Assembly: GCF_940670765.1 (NCBI RefSeq)
Contig: NZ_CALNVW010000030.1
Span: 1-64,000, forward strand
Direction: 5' to 3'
Origin: Streptomyces sp. A 4/2
Lineage (GTDB): Bacteria; Actinomycetota; Actinomycetes; Streptomycetales; Streptomycetaceae
Length of the DNA stretch: 64,000 nt
Shown: positions 1-8,113 of the stretch, in pieces
How the letters are laid out: each line of letters begins with the position of its first letter
Position numbering within the stretch: position 1 is the stretch's first letter
The notes under the pieces: model-generated
What the model saw: the letters and a program-made list of their open reading frames with translations, nothing else
What the model was told of the DNA's origin: nothing
The model's database searches: none
Made by a program: the position numbers and the translations under genes

Positions 1-1
1 G

Positions 2-844
2 GTGGTGGCGATGACGCAGGACGGTGCGGGTGCGGTTGCGGGGGAGTCCGGGTCCGGGGTGATGATCGCGTTCGGGAGGCAACTGAAACTGCTGCGAACG
101 CGGGCAGGGTTGGACCGGACGGAGTTCGGGAAGCGAGTGGGGTACGCGGGGCAGTCGGTCGCGTCGTTCGAGCAGGGGAGGCGGATTCCGCAGCCGGGGT
201 TCATCGACAAGGCAGACGACATTCTGGATGCCGGGGGGCTACTGAAGGCGCTGAAGGAAGAGGTGGTGCGGGCACAGTATCCGGCGTTCTTCCGGGACGC
301 GGCACGGTTGGAAGCCGGAGCTGCGGCGCTGTGCGTATACGGGGTCTACGCGATTCCGGGTCTGTTGCAGACGGCGGATTACGCGCGAGCCGGTTTCCAG
401 ATGGAGCGCCCGCTGCTGGACGACGAGGTCATTGAACAGGGCGTTCTGGCCCGACTGGCCAGACAGGAGATCTATGACCGACGCCCCGCTCCTTTGTTGA
501 GCTTCATCGTCGAGGAGTCCGTACTTCATCGGCCGATCGGCGGTTCGTCGACTAGGTACGGTCAGTTGGAGCAGGTGCTCCACATCGGCAGGAAGCGAAA
601 CGTCGAGGTTCAGGTGATGCCGATGGATCGCGAGGACCACGGTGCTCTGGGGGGACCATTCACGCTGATCGACACCGCGCAGGGGCAGCGCATCGCGTAC
701 GCCGAAGTGCAGGGTGACAGCCGTCTCTATACCGCACAGTCGACGGTTCGTGAGCTCGAAGCCCGCTATGGCATCATCCGGTCTCAGGCACTCACCCCGA
801 GTGAGTCTTCGGAGTTCATCGAGAAACTTCTGGGAGGGAGATGA
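2..844 (+). CDS. XRE-family regulator with DUF5753 domain
   Basis: An N-terminal helix-turn-helix of the XRE type lies at about residues 25-75 (LKLLRTRAGLDRTEFGKRVG, then SFEQGRRIPQP). The remainder matches the DUF5753 domain common in Streptomyces regulators of the WhiJ/AbaA-like class. The next gene is a DUF397 protein whose start overlaps this stop (ATGA), the standard partner arrangement; in characterised members the small partner modulates the DNA-binding protein. The window begins one base before the first possible GTG. The true start could be that GTG, the ATG at 11, or a codon upstream of the window, so the 5' end is uncertain. Family assignment is firm; the target genes are unknown. 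Confidence 0.88.
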   Translation: MVAMTQDGAGAVAGESGSGVMIAFGRQLKLLRTRAGLDRTEFGKRVGYAGQSVASFEQGRRIPQPGFIDKADDILDAGGLLKALKEEVVRAQYPAFFRDAARLEAGAAALCVYGVYAIPGLLQTADYARAGFQMERPLLDDEVIEQGVLARLARQEIYDRRPAPLLSFIVEESVLHRPIGGSSTRYGQLEQVLHIGRKRNVEVQVMPMDREDHGALGGPFTLIDTAQGQRIAYAEVQGDSRLYTAQSTVRELEARYGIIRSQALTPSESSEFIEKLLGGR

Positions 845-1044
845 CCGTGCAGCGCATCGAACCGACTATGCCTGCGTTGGAGTGGTTCAAGAGCAGTTAC
901 AGCACCGGCAATGGCGGCGAGTGTGTCGAGGTTGCCACCGGATCCACCCACGTATTCGTCCGGGACTCGAAGCGGCTCGACGGACCGATGCTGACCGTTG
1001 GACCCGAGGCGTGGGTCGGGTTCGTTGGGCTGGTCACGGGCTGA
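841..1044 (+). CDS. DUF397 small partner protein
   Basis: A 67-residue protein carrying the DUF397 signature: WFKSSYSTGNGGECVEVA near residue 15, a VRDSK motif in the middle and a W-F segment at the C-terminus. It starts inside the stop codon of the upstream XRE/DUF5753 gene, so the two are translationally coupled. Proteins of this family are actinobacterial, small, and nearly always paired with such a regulator, where they probably act as antagonist or co-factor. A weak hairpin (GTTCGG-GCT-CCGAAC with flanking G:C pairs, around 1121-1142) may end the transcript. Confidence 0.9.
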   Translation: MTVQRIEPTMPALEWFKSSYSTGNGGECVEVATGSTHVFVRDSKRLDGPMLTVGPEAWVGFVGLVTG

Positions 1045-1157
1045 GGGCACCGCAACAACGGGCTGCGTACCCACAAAAGAGTGAGTCGGCCGGTCTCGGA
1101 ACTCGAAACCCGGAGCTCGGAGTTCGGGCTCCGAACCCCGGGTGCGTGGCGCGACGT

Positions 1158-2093
1158 TCAGCGGGCCACGGCGCGCCGTCGCTCGCGGGTGCTGCGGACG
1201 ACGTATGCGGCGAGTGCGATCACACCCGTCCCGAACACGCCGTCTGCCAGCAGCCCTCCGGTGTCGTACGGCACCGAGGCCAGGAATCCTGGCGGGAGGA
1301 GCGCGAGGACCGGTGCCACGATCAGTGCAGCGGCCAGCGCCGGGGCGTAGCGGGCGCGGGCTACTGCCAGGGCGGCGGGCACGGCGAGGACCAGCGGGGT
1401 GAAGAAGAAGAGCAGATGCAGCGGATCGGGCCGTGCCGAAGTGGTGGTCCCTGGCCCGGAGGCCGCCTGAAAGGCCGTCACCGACCCGACCAGTAGCGGC
1501 ACTCCCAGGGCCAGGGTGATCAGTGCCATCTTCTGACGGGCACCGCGAGTGGCGGGCGGCAGGTCGGGTGGTGCGGCGAGCACGAGGACGGCCGCCAGCG
1601 CGAGCCCGATGAGCGTCGACCGGTTCTGTACGAGCCCTTCCGCGCCGTCGGTCCAGCTGACCAGCGGCAGGGACACGGCCGCTCCGAACAGCGCGGCCCC
1701 GGCGGCGATTCGGGCGGTGGCCCAGCGGCCCGCCAGCGCGAAACCGAGGACGGCGAGCCAGGGAACGTAGGCGAGCGGGGTGTAGGCGTGCGCGCCGTCC
1801 CAGGGCAGCGGGGGGATCCGCCAGACGACGAGCAGCGTCAGGCTGAGTGCGGCGGCGACGGGGACGGTCAAGGGCAACAGCCCTGCCAGGAACCGGCCGC
1901 CGGGGCGGGCGGAGTTCAGGCCGGTGCGCAGGCGCAGTGCGTGACCGAGGACGGCGACCATTTCGAGGGCGCCTGCCAGCCGCCCTTCGTCGGCCCTGAC
2001 GCAGGCGATGAGATCGCTGATCTCGGCTGCGTATGTGCGGCGGTAGTCGGGCGGGTATACGCGGGTGGTCCAGTGCGGCACGGGCGTGCTCAT
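1158..2093 (-). CDS. Multi-pass membrane protein paired with PadR regulator
   Basis: A 311-residue protein with a short soluble N-terminus (a YPPDYRRTYAAEI motif near residue 13) followed by roughly seven to eight hydrophobic segments. The N-terminal motif resembles the short cytosolic stretch found on many Streptomyces membrane proteins that sit behind PadR regulators. The start ATG overlaps the stop of the PadR gene (2090-2093, ATGA on the minus strand), so the pair forms one operon. No transport or enzymatic motif is visible. It is a reasonable target of PadR autoregulation, but its function is unknown. Confidence 0.75.
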   Translation of the reverse strand: MSTPVPHWTTRVYPPDYRRTYAAEISDLIACVRADEGRLAGALEMVAVLGHALRLRTGLNSARPGGRFLAGLLPLTVPVAAALSLTLLVVWRIPPLPWDGAHAYTPLAYVPWLAVLGFALAGRWATARIAAGAALFGAAVSLPLVSWTDGAEGLVQNRSTLIGLALAAVLVLAAPPDLPPATRGARQKMALITLALGVPLLVGSVTAFQAASGPGTTTSARPDPLHLLFFFTPLVLAVPAALAVARARYAPALAAALIVAPVLALLPPGFLASVPYDTGGLLADGVFGTGVIALAAYVVRSTRERRRAVAR

Positions 2094-2437
2094 GCGGTGG
2101 CTCCGTCCGGTCGGTCGAGGTTGATTCCCAGGCGCCGCACCGCCTCGTCGGCGGTGGCGCGCAGGCGCTCGGCCTCGGCGGCGAGGAGGACGGAACCCGC
2201 GTCGGTGAGGGCGTAGGTGCGGCGCATCCGGCTGTCGACGACCTCCTCGCTCTCGACCCGGATGAGCCCCTGCTTGAGCAATCGTTCCAGCGCGCCGTAC
2301 AGGGTGCCTGCTCGTAGGCGGACCCGGCCGCGAGAGATCGTCTCCACCTCCTTGATGAGTGCGTAGCCATGGCGGGGCGCGTCCGCGAGGGCAGTGAGAA
2401 GCAGGAGGGTCGGTTCCCGCAGCGATTGCTCGGTCAT
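2090..2437 (-). CDS. PadR-family transcriptional regulator
   Basis: A 115-residue winged-helix protein matching the PadR family: LLLTALADAPRHGYALIKEV followed by the wing segment (LRAGTLYGALERLLKQGLI, then RRTYALTDAG). The length is typical of the short PadR class. It is the first gene of a two-gene operon with a membrane protein. No Shine-Dalgarno sequence precedes the ATG, and a good promoter lies only about 9-14 bases upstream, suggesting a leaderless or nearly leaderless mRNA. An AT-rich palindrome within that promoter is a likely autoregulatory operator. Confidence 0.92.
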   Translation of the reverse strand: MTEQSLREPTLLLLTALADAPRHGYALIKEVETISRGRVRLRAGTLYGALERLLKQGLIRVESEEVVDSRMRRTYALTDAGSVLLAAEAERLRATADEAVRRLGINLDRPDGATA

Positions 2438-2445
2438 GGAGAAAC

Positions 2446-2475
2446 CATATACCGGCTAGCGATATATGCCGTCAC
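2446..2475 (-). promoter_or_regulatory. Promoter of padR operon with embedded palindrome
   Basis: On the minus strand a -35-like GTGACG (2470-2475) is separated by 18 bases from a -10-like TATATG (2446-2451). The predicted transcription start falls about 2439-2440, within three bases of the ATG whose first base is 2437. Between and over the boxes lies an imperfect palindrome (ATATACC-G-GCTAGC-GATATAT, 2447-2467), the size and AT-rich ends expected of a PadR operator. Promoter placement is by eye. Confidence 0.5.
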
Positions 2476-2696
2476 TGCCGTCATGCCGCCACCGCCATCA
2501 GTGATGTCGTCGGTGTCCACGTCCTGTTGTGCACTTCGGGCTGCGCCGGCCTGGGCACCGGAATCGCCCTGGGCGGCCGGACCTGACGGCGCCGCTCGGA
2601 AGGACCGGTGAACAATGGGCCCAGGCGCGTGCGTCACCCGGTGTTGTTCCCGGTTCGACGGCAGCGGGGCCACCGGCGAGAGGGGACAGGAGAGGT

Positions 2697-3146
2697 ATGC
2701 CCAGATGGGGGCTGATCGTTGAGCAGAACATCGGGTTCGGCAGCAAGAACCGGATGTGGTCGGTCGGCGTGATGGGGCAGGTGGAGGGGACTCGCGAGGA
2801 GGCGCTGGCCGAGCTCCGGCAGCGGGCGGAGCGCTTCGAACCGGTGCATCCCAACACGCCGAAGCGCCGCAGGCTTTACCGGGACGGCGACGGATTCCTG
2901 ATGGTCCTGGACGGCGCGTGGCAGACGTTTCATGTGCGGTTCTCGGTGGCGGAACAACTCTTCGACAGCGAGGAGTCCGAGCCGTCGAACACCGCACCCG
3001 AGGCGACGTCGGCGGCAGTGCGGGAGAGTCGGCCCGCCGTGGTCCAGGAGCCCGCGGGGCCGGTGCCCGACCCCGGGCCCCCGAAGCCCTGGGACGCGGA
3101 TGTGCCGGACCTTCCTTCGTGGTGGGGACGCGACGACCTGGCGTGA
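2697..3146 (+). CDS. Conserved hypothetical protein
   Basis: A 149-residue soluble protein. I chose the ATG at 2697 because GGAGAGG lies just upstream; the reading frame stays open further 5' but lacks a ribosome site. The first 90 residues are compact and charged (an EEALAELRQRAERF helix, the basic KRRRLYRDGDGF strand, then a VLDGAWQTFHVRFSVAEQL segment). A Pro/Glu-rich linker leads to a short conserved-looking tail ending PSWWGRDDLA. Similar proteins occur widely in Streptomyces as hypotheticals. No catalytic motif, signal peptide or membrane segment is seen, and the convergent neighbour gives no clue to its role. Confidence 0.7.
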   Translation: MPRWGLIVEQNIGFGSKNRMWSVGVMGQVEGTREEALAELRQRAERFEPVHPNTPKRRRLYRDGDGFLMVLDGAWQTFHVRFSVAEQLFDSEESEPSNTAPEATSAAVRESRPAVVQEPAGPVPDPGPPKPWDADVPDLPSWWGRDDLA

Positions 3147-3302
3147 GCGGCATACGCCGGCGGGCGGACCGGAGCCAGATGGGGGCCGAGGCCGGGACCG
3201 GGACCGGAGCGGAGCGGAGCCGGACCGGGCCGGTCGTGTTGCGGTCGGGGCCGCCTGGTTGCCGGAGCAGCCCCGACCGGAGCGCCGATCAGGCCGGTAC
3301 AC

Positions 3303-4730
3303 CTACGTACGAGGCCGGTGCCCCCGCTCCTGCTTCGGGAACTTCTGCGCCGCCCCGGGCAGCGTCGGCTTCGGCAGCGTCGCCACCTCTTCCTTCGCCT
3401 GTTCCAGCTGTTCCGCCGTGTCGTCCGGCAGGTGCGGCGGGCGGTGCCGGGTGTCGGAGAAGCGGAAGGCCGAGGTCAGGTCGCCGAAGGTGCGGCGGCG
3501 CCACTGGGTGATGTTGGGTTCCCGCACCCCCGTGAACTGCTCCAGGAACTGCAGCACCGAGGTGTGGTCGAACGCCTCGCCCGCTACCCAACCGCCTACG
3601 GTCCAGGGCGAGATGATGATCGACGGGACGCGGAATCCCCCGCCGATGGGCAGACCCTGGATGAACTCGTCCGTGGTACCGGCCTTCGGAGTGGGCGGCG
3701 CCACATGGTCGAACAGCCCGTCGTTCTCGTCGTAGTTGAGGATGAAGGCCGTCTTCGCCCACACCTTCGGGTTGGAGGCGATGGCCTCGATCTTCTGCGC
3801 CACGAAGTCCGCGCCCGCCGCCGGGAGATAGTCCGGGTGCTCGGACTGGTAGCTCGTCGGCATGATCCAGGAGACGGCCGGCAGACGGTCGTTGCGGGCG
3901 TCGTCCTCGAAGGTGCCCTCGGGCTGCGGACGCACACCGCGCTCGTACAGCTCGTCGCCCGGCTGGGCATCCCGGAACGTCCGGAAGTTCGTCAGCATGT
4001 TGCAGCCGTAGGAGTCCTCCTGCTGGTACACCTTCCAGCTGATGCCTGCCGCCTGGAGGCGCTCGGCGTAGGTCGTCCACCGGTACGGCTCGGGCACGGT
4101 GTTGTCGATGATCGGGCCGCCCTGAGCGCCGCCCGGGTCGATGGTGCCGGTCATCCAGTACATCCGGTTCGGCCAGGTGGGGCCGAACACGGAACAGAAG
4201 TAGTTGTCGCAGATGGTGAACGTCTCCGCGAGCGCGAACTGGAACGGGATGTCCTCCCGCGTGTAATACCCCATGACATAAGGGCCGTTGGCGCCGTCGG
4301 CCTTGCGGTGGGCGGGCAGCCACTGGTCCATCCTGCCGTTGTTCCATGCCTCGTGCTGCACGGACCAGGCGTGGCTGGTGGACGGAATGGCCTGGGCGCT
4401 GGAGGTGTGGGTGTCCAGGTGGAACGGCAGCAGGTAGCCCTTGGGGTTCACCGCGTCGGGCTGATAGAAGACCGAACGGCCGTTGTCCAGCTTCTGCGCG
4501 TGCGGGTCACTGAATCCGCGTACGCCGGAGAGCGTGCCGAAGTAGTGGTCGAAGGAGCGGTTCTCCTGCATCAGCATCACGACGTGTTCGATGTCGCGCA
4601 TGGAGCCGTGGCGCGGCGGACCGGCCGCCACGGCCTTCTGCACGCTGGGTGGCAGCAGTGAGAGTGCGGCAGCGCCACCGACGGCACCGGCCGCTGATCC
4701 AAGGAGTCTGCGTCGCGTCAACTCGGCCAT
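3303..4730 (-). CDS. Tat-exported phosphoesterase (phospholipase C / acid phosphatase family)
   Basis: The 475-residue product starts with a twin-arginine signal (TRRRLLGSAAGAVGG, with a cleavage region near residue 35) and then the hallmark of the PF04185 phosphoesterase family, IEHVVMLMQENRSFDHYFG. Further family motifs follow: DNYFCSVFGPTWPNRMYWMTG and, near residue 300, FILNYDENDGLFDHVAPP, which supply metal-binding Asp/Glu/His. It is shorter than the roughly 680-residue phosphocholine-specific phospholipases C and lacks their C-terminal repeats, so acid phosphatase or a general phosphodiesterase is as likely as a true phospholipase. It should act outside the membrane. AAGGGG precedes the ATG. 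It stands alone. Confidence 0.85.
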   Translation of the reverse strand: MAELTRRRLLGSAAGAVGGAAALSLLPPSVQKAVAAGPPRHGSMRDIEHVVMLMQENRSFDHYFGTLSGVRGFSDPHAQKLDNGRSVFYQPDAVNPKGYLLPFHLDTHTSSAQAIPSTSHAWSVQHEAWNNGRMDQWLPAHRKADGANGPYVMGYYTREDIPFQFALAETFTICDNYFCSVFGPTWPNRMYWMTGTIDPGGAQGGPIIDNTVPEPYRWTTYAERLQAAGISWKVYQQEDSYGCNMLTNFRTFRDAQPGDELYERGVRPQPEGTFEDDARNDRLPAVSWIMPTSYQSEHPDYLPAAGADFVAQKIEAIASNPKVWAKTAFILNYDENDGLFDHVAPPTPKAGTTDEFIQGLPIGGGFRVPSIIISPWTVGGWVAGEAFDHTSVLQFLEQFTGVREPNITQWRRRTFGDLTSAFRFSDTRHRPPHLPDDTAEQLEQAKEEVATLPKPTLPGAAQKFPKQERGHRPRT

Positions 4731-4874
4731 GAACGTCCCCTTCTCGATCGAGCTCGGTTCGAGTCCTGCTTCCGGACCCGACGGAACTCTTCCGGGCCCG
4801 GGTGTGAGGCGGAGGAAGGAGGAGATGAACAGGTGGCCAATACACCGGTGGCCGCGGTGCTCCCCGATCCTCCC

Positions 4875-4937
4875 GTGCGGATCGTGCGGATCGTGCGGAT
4901 CGTGCGGATCGTGCGGATCGAGCGGATCATGCGGATC
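4875..4937. repeat. 9-bp tandem repeat, seven copies
   Basis: Five exact copies of GTGCGGATC (4875-4919) are followed by GAGCGGATC and ATGCGGATC (to 4937). The array lies between the terminator of cbtBA and the start of the phosphoesterase gene. Its unit is a multiple of three, so it stays open in several frames, but no start or signal supports translation. It resembles a slippage-prone microsatellite. Confidence 0.9.
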
Positions 4938-4967
4938 GGTCCGGGCCCCGGACGGGCCCGGACGCGC

Positions 4968-5000
4968 AGAACCCGCCTGGACCGTGGTCCGGCGGGTTCT
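4968..5000 (-). terminator. Rho-independent-type hairpin after cbtA
   Basis: AGAACCCGCC (4968-4977) pairs perfectly with GGCGGGTTCT (4991-5000), and inside it GGACC pairs with GGTCC around a GT loop. That gives about 15 base pairs with one unpaired base. It sits 33 bases past the cbtA stop in the direction of cbtBA transcription. As usual in Streptomyces there is no clear U-tract. Confidence 0.8.
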
Positions 5001-5033
5001 GTCCCGGTGTGTCAGCCGTCAACTGTTGCGCCG

Positions 5034-5801
5034 TCAGCTCACCGGTGCGGTGTTGCGTAGGGCGGTGCTGTCCTCGCTGCGGGCCGGGACCGTACGCGGT
5101 ATGAGATGCCGCTCGGCGAGGTGGCCGAAGAGCAGCCCGAAGGCGGTCCACAGCGTGAACTGGATGGCGAGTGCCGAGAGCCGGAACCGCCAGAGCAGCG
5201 TGGCCGGGAAGTCCTTCGGCACCTCGTTGATCGTCGGCAGGAACGCGTACGCCAGCCCGACCGCCACGAGGAACGCGGCCCCGGCCGTGATCGTGGCGTT
5301 CCAGTTGCCCAGACGGGGCGCCAGCCGCTTGCCCACCAGCACGGCGGCGACGGCGAGCAGCACGCTGAGCACGATCATCAGGAAGTACAGGGTGGTGCGT
5401 TTGCCGATGGTGTCGGGGCTGCCGACGGACGGCGGGTTCGCCGGGTACTTCAGGAAGGGCACGAGGTACACGGCGATCAGCGCGCTGACCGAGATCAGCA
5501 CGGCGGTGGCACGCGGGCCGAACCTGCCGATACGGCCGAGTGCGACGCAGAACGCGAGCGCGGCGATGCCACCGACCGCGACACCGAAGACGAGCACCCC
5601 GGTGGCCAGCCCGGCCGTGGACTGGAGCGAACGGCTGACCAGTTCCTCTTCGTGCTCATGGCTGTGCGAGCCCTCGAAGGCGATGGCCGAGTCCACCTGC
5701 GGCTCACCGAGCAGATAGGCGACGATCAGCGCCAGCACACCGGCGACGAGCCCGGCGAGCATGCCACGGACCAGCAGTGCCCGGACGGATATGGAGTTCA
5801 T
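5034..5801 (-). CDS. cbtA: CbtA-like cobalt transporter subunit
   Basis: A 255-residue membrane protein starting MNSISVRALLVRGMLAGLVAG. About six hydrophobic segments alternate with loops, and a His-rich loop after the first segment (GSHSHEHEEE, about residues 44-53) is a probable metal site. This matches CbtA, the large subunit of the CbtAB cobalt importer described from B12-regulated operons. The frame stays open upstream to 6158, but the chosen ATG at 5801 begins just after the short cbtB gene (20-bp gap) and fits the family start. The predicted role is Co2+ uptake for cobalamin synthesis, controlled by the cobalamin riboswitch ahead of cbtB. Confidence 0.85.
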   Translation of the reverse strand: MNSISVRALLVRGMLAGLVAGVLALIVAYLLGEPQVDSAIAFEGSHSHEHEEELVSRSLQSTAGLATGVLVFGVAVGGIAALAFCVALGRIGRFGPRATAVLISVSALIAVYLVPFLKYPANPPSVGSPDTIGKRTTLYFLMIVLSVLLAVAAVLVGKRLAPRLGNWNATITAGAAFLVAVGLAYAFLPTINEVPKDFPATLLWRFRLSALAIQFTLWTAFGLLFGHLAERHLIPRTVPARSEDSTALRNTAPVS

Positions 5802-5821
5802 GGAAGCGGATCCCCCGGGCG

Positions 5822-6046
5822 TCAGTGGCAGGGGAAGCCGAGGAGATGACGGCCGTCGTGAACCCACTCGTGCACGTCCGAACCGGAGACGAGCGAGGTC
5901 GCGCCCTGCTCGGCGCCGACGAAGTACAGCAGGATGAGCATGAGGATCCCGAAGAAGACCGCCCACGGGGCGATGGCCTTGAGGGAGATGGGTGCGATCG
6001 CCGGAGTGGCGGGGGCGCTCGGGGTGGGGGCAAGGGTGTTTGCCAT
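5822..6046 (-). CDS. cbtB: CbtB-like cobalt transporter subunit
   Basis: A 74-residue protein with a Pro/Ala-rich N-terminus, one transmembrane helix (about residues 25-45) and the diagnostic C-terminus DVHEWVHDGRHLLGFPCH, rich in His and ending in Cys-His as in CbtB proteins. It is the first gene of the cbtBA unit, with AGGAGG placed just before the ATG. The upstream leader is a clear cobalamin riboswitch, which independently supports the cobalt assignment. Confidence 0.92.
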   Translation of the reverse strand: MANTLAPTPSAPATPAIAPISLKAIAPWAVFFGILMLILLYFVGAEQGATSLVSGSDVHEWVHDGRHLLGFPCH

Positions 6047-6084
6047 GGCAGAACCTCCTGGGGAACACGCGTCCCGATCGTGGT

Positions 6085-6190
6085 ACCTGAGACGAAGGCG
6101 CTGGGTCTGACTTCCCGGGTTTCGGGTTCACAGTGGCGCGACCGTGCCGGATTCTCACCGGACTTCCGTCACACCTTCGTCGTGTCCACG
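6085..6190 (-). promoter_or_regulatory. Cobalamin (B12) riboswitch
   Basis: Read on the minus strand, this segment contains the core of the cobalamin aptamer: GGAAGTCCGGTGAGAATCCG, then GCACGGTCGCGCCACTGTGA, and downstream AAGTCAGACCC. The outer P1 stem is a perfect 8 bp: GACGAAGG near 6174-6181 pairs with CCTTCGTC near 6091-6098. It lies in the 5' leader about 45-140 bases before cbtB. Cobalamin binding would be expected to turn off cbtBA, either by hiding the ribosome site (AGGAGG at about 6054-6059) or by termination. The exact outer boundaries are approximate. Confidence 0.93.
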
Positions 6191-6500
6191 TGACGGTACC
6201 GCCTGCCCGTCCACTCCGCTACGGCGCACCGGCGGTCCGGCAACGCACCGTGACCCGGACCCGCACCCCCCAACCCCCGTGATGTGCCCGCCTCATGAGG
6301 GACCGGAGAACGCGACCGGTGCAGGGACGGCAGTACGAGTGATGTGGGTCTCACCAGCGTGGCGCAGCAACACGGGACCGACGCCGGAGAGCGCCGGGAA
6401 TCACACGGCCGGGCCGCCTCTGAGGGAATGATCGCTGTTCATGGCAGGCTGAACCCCTTGTGCACCATCAACATCTACAGACGCAAAGGACAGGGCGGAC
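6191..6500. other. Divergent intergenic region without a gene
   Basis: This region lies between the riboswitch leader and the histidine phosphatase gene. It must hold the promoters of both transcripts. I see no coding sequence, no confident -10/-35 pair and no repeat. The last 60 bases carry the phosphatase leader with AAAGGACAGGGCGG before its ATG. Confidence 0.6.
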
Positions 6501-7121
6501 ATGGGTGAGCTGATTCTCGTGCGGCACGGTGAGACCAGCTGGAGCCGCACGATGAAACACACCAGCTGGACGGATCTTCCGCTGACGGCGTTCGGTGAGG
6601 ACCAGGCGCGCGCGGTCGCCCCGCTGCTGGCCGAGCGCCGGATCGCCCTCACCCTGACCAGCCCCCTCGCCCGCGCCAGGCGCACCGCCGAGCTGGCCGG
6701 GCTCAGCCCCGCGTACCCCGACACCGACCTGCACGAATGGGACTACGGGGCGTACGAGGGCATCACCACCGTGGAGATCCACCGGGACCGGCCCGACTGG
6801 GACCTGTGGACCGACGGGGTGGCCGAGGGCCCGCCCGAGCACCCCGGTGAGACCCCCGAGCAGGTCGGCGCGCGAGCGGACCGGGTGCTGGCCACCGTCG
6901 ACAAGGCGCTGCGCGACGCCGACCTCGACGGGCAGGGCGGAGACGTCGTGGTGGTCGGCCACGCCCATTTCCTGCGGGTGCTGACCGCTCGCCGCCTCGG
7001 GCTCCCGGCGTCCGGCGGATCGCTCTTCCGGCTGGACACCGCGTCGGTGAGCCGGATCGGTACCGAGCACGGCCGTCCCGTCGTCGCCGCGTGGAATCAG
7101 GTGCCCGCCGTCACGGCGTGA
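6501..7121 (+). CDS. Histidine phosphatase (phosphoglycerate mutase-like)
   Basis: A 206-residue enzyme of the histidine phosphatase superfamily. The catalytic RHGE lies at residues 8-11 (LILVRHGETSWS), the second-shell LTSPLARARRTAEL near residue 52, the acid-base region YGAYEG near residue 82, and the second catalytic His in VVVVGHAHFLRVL near residue 153. This is the arrangement of cofactor-independent phosphatases such as CobC/PhoE rather than of glycolytic mutases. The substrate is unknown. Proximity to a B12-controlled locus might suggest alpha-ribazole phosphatase (CobC), but that is only a possibility. Its 3' end overlaps the convergent DUF2127 gene by 11 bp. Confidence 0.88.
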   Translation: MGELILVRHGETSWSRTMKHTSWTDLPLTAFGEDQARAVAPLLAERRIALTLTSPLARARRTAELAGLSPAYPDTDLHEWDYGAYEGITTVEIHRDRPDWDLWTDGVAEGPPEHPGETPEQVGARADRVLATVDKALRDADLDGQGGDVVVVGHAHFLRVLTARRLGLPASGGSLFRLDTASVSRIGTEHGRPVVAAWNQVPAVTA

Positions 7122-7887
7122 CGGCTCCGACCCCCGCCGTGGTCTCCACTTCGAGCAGTGAGGCGCTCTGCCGCTCGGCCTCGAAGGCGGCGTGGCCGCC
7201 GCGCAACCCGAACAGCCGCTTGCCGAGCAGGATGTACAGGACGGCCAGGATGTTGATCGTCAGGGTGGCGATCTTCAGCCAACTGACCTTCTCGGTCAGC
7301 TCGTAGACCTCCAGGGGCAGGAAGACGGCGGTCGCCACCACGGTCAGGTACTCGGCCCAGCGCTTGGCCCGCCACAGCCCGACACCTTCGATGATCTCGA
7401 TCAGCGCGTACGCCAGCAGCAGTACGGCCACCAGCATCAGCGTGGAGTGCTTGTAGCCGAAGGTCTTCTGAATCGTGCCGACCACCGGCGAGTGGTCCAG
7501 GTCGTAGTGGAAGTGCCGGAACACCGGACGCAGCACGTCCAGGTTCTCGTCGAAGAGCCTGCGCACCGCGTCCTGGCTGTTGCTGAACTTCCATACGGCC
7601 ACCGCCGCCAGCACGATGAACACCCCGCGCACCGCCCGCTCCACGGCGAGGAAGCGCAGGATGAACAGGTCGCGCAGCACCTTGCCGCGCGGTACGAGCG
7701 GGGCCTCGTCCGCGGGGCCCGATCCGTGCGGGTCGCCCAGGGCGAAGTCCCCGCACCGCAGACAGCGCCAGGCCTCGCCCAGCCGCGTCTCGGCGCGCAG
7801 CCGCTCCGCCAGTTCCGGCTCCTGCGGGACATAGGTCACGTGCCCGCGCCGTGCGCAGGTGCGCCGGTCCCAGTCGATCTTCAGCAT
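7111..7887 (-). CDS. DUF2127 membrane protein
   Basis: A 258-residue protein. Its N-terminus contains two Cys pairs (a CARRGH motif near residue 11 and CLRCGDF near 42), which could bind a metal. Four hydrophobic segments follow (about 80-100, 150-170, 178-195 and 205-222). The membrane part (LRDLFILRFLAVERAVRG, and ALIEIIEGVGLWRAKRWAEY in the third segment) matches the DUF2127 family of unknown function. It is transcribed divergently from the RiPP-like operon at 8114. Nothing indicates that it belongs to that operon. Confidence 0.75.
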   Translation of the reverse strand: MLKIDWDRRTCARRGHVTYVPQEPELAERLRAETRLGEAWRCLRCGDFALGDPHGSGPADEAPLVPRGKVLRDLFILRFLAVERAVRGVFIVLAAVAVWKFSNSQDAVRRLFDENLDVLRPVFRHFHYDLDHSPVVGTIQKTFGYKHSTLMLVAVLLLAYALIEIIEGVGLWRAKRWAEYLTVVATAVFLPLEVYELTEKVSWLKIATLTINILAVLYILLGKRLFGLRGGHAAFEAERQSASLLEVETTAGVGAVTP

Positions 7888-7989
7888 TCGTTTCCCCGTG
7901 AGTCAGTGGTCGTGTGCGTACGTTCTGCGGACGGTCGGCCGGGACCCGCACGTATGTGCTGGGCGCAGCCTCGGCCCGGACCGTAGCAA

Positions 7990-8002
7990 CGCATGTTATG
8001 CG
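7990..8002. promoter_or_regulatory. Short inverted repeat between DUF2127 gene and RiPP operon
   Basis: CGCAT-GTT-ATGCG is a perfect 5-bp inverted repeat centred in the divergent intergenic region (7888-8113). A TTGACG that could be a -35 box for the rightward operon follows at 8032-8037, but I cannot place a convincing -10 at the right spacing. The region presumably drives both genes. Confidence 0.3.
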
Positions 8003-8113
8003 CCAGATGGCGAGCCGCCCCAGGCGATCCCTTGACGCCGGCGATCACGCTCTGGAATTGTCCCGACGCAGTGAGCCGCAAGTGCATGCTTCGCCCCACA
8101 TCGGAGGATGGAC

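Larger units (their letters stand above)
4731..5033. other. Intergenic region with microrepeat and terminator
   Basis: This 303-bp stretch separates the phosphoesterase start from the end of cbtA, both on the minus strand. It contains a 9-bp tandem repeat (4875-4937) and a strong hairpin (4968-5000), each listed separately. The repeat is simple enough to keep several frames open, but no ORF has coding character. Confidence 0.7.

Noticed and set aside
4875..4937. CRISPR-like array
   Set aside because: The 9-bp units are contiguous without spacers; this is a simple tandem repeat.
8032..8061. Promoter for the RiPP operon based on TTGACG
   Set aside because: No -10 hexamer fits at 16-19 bp spacing, so I did not annotate a promoter.
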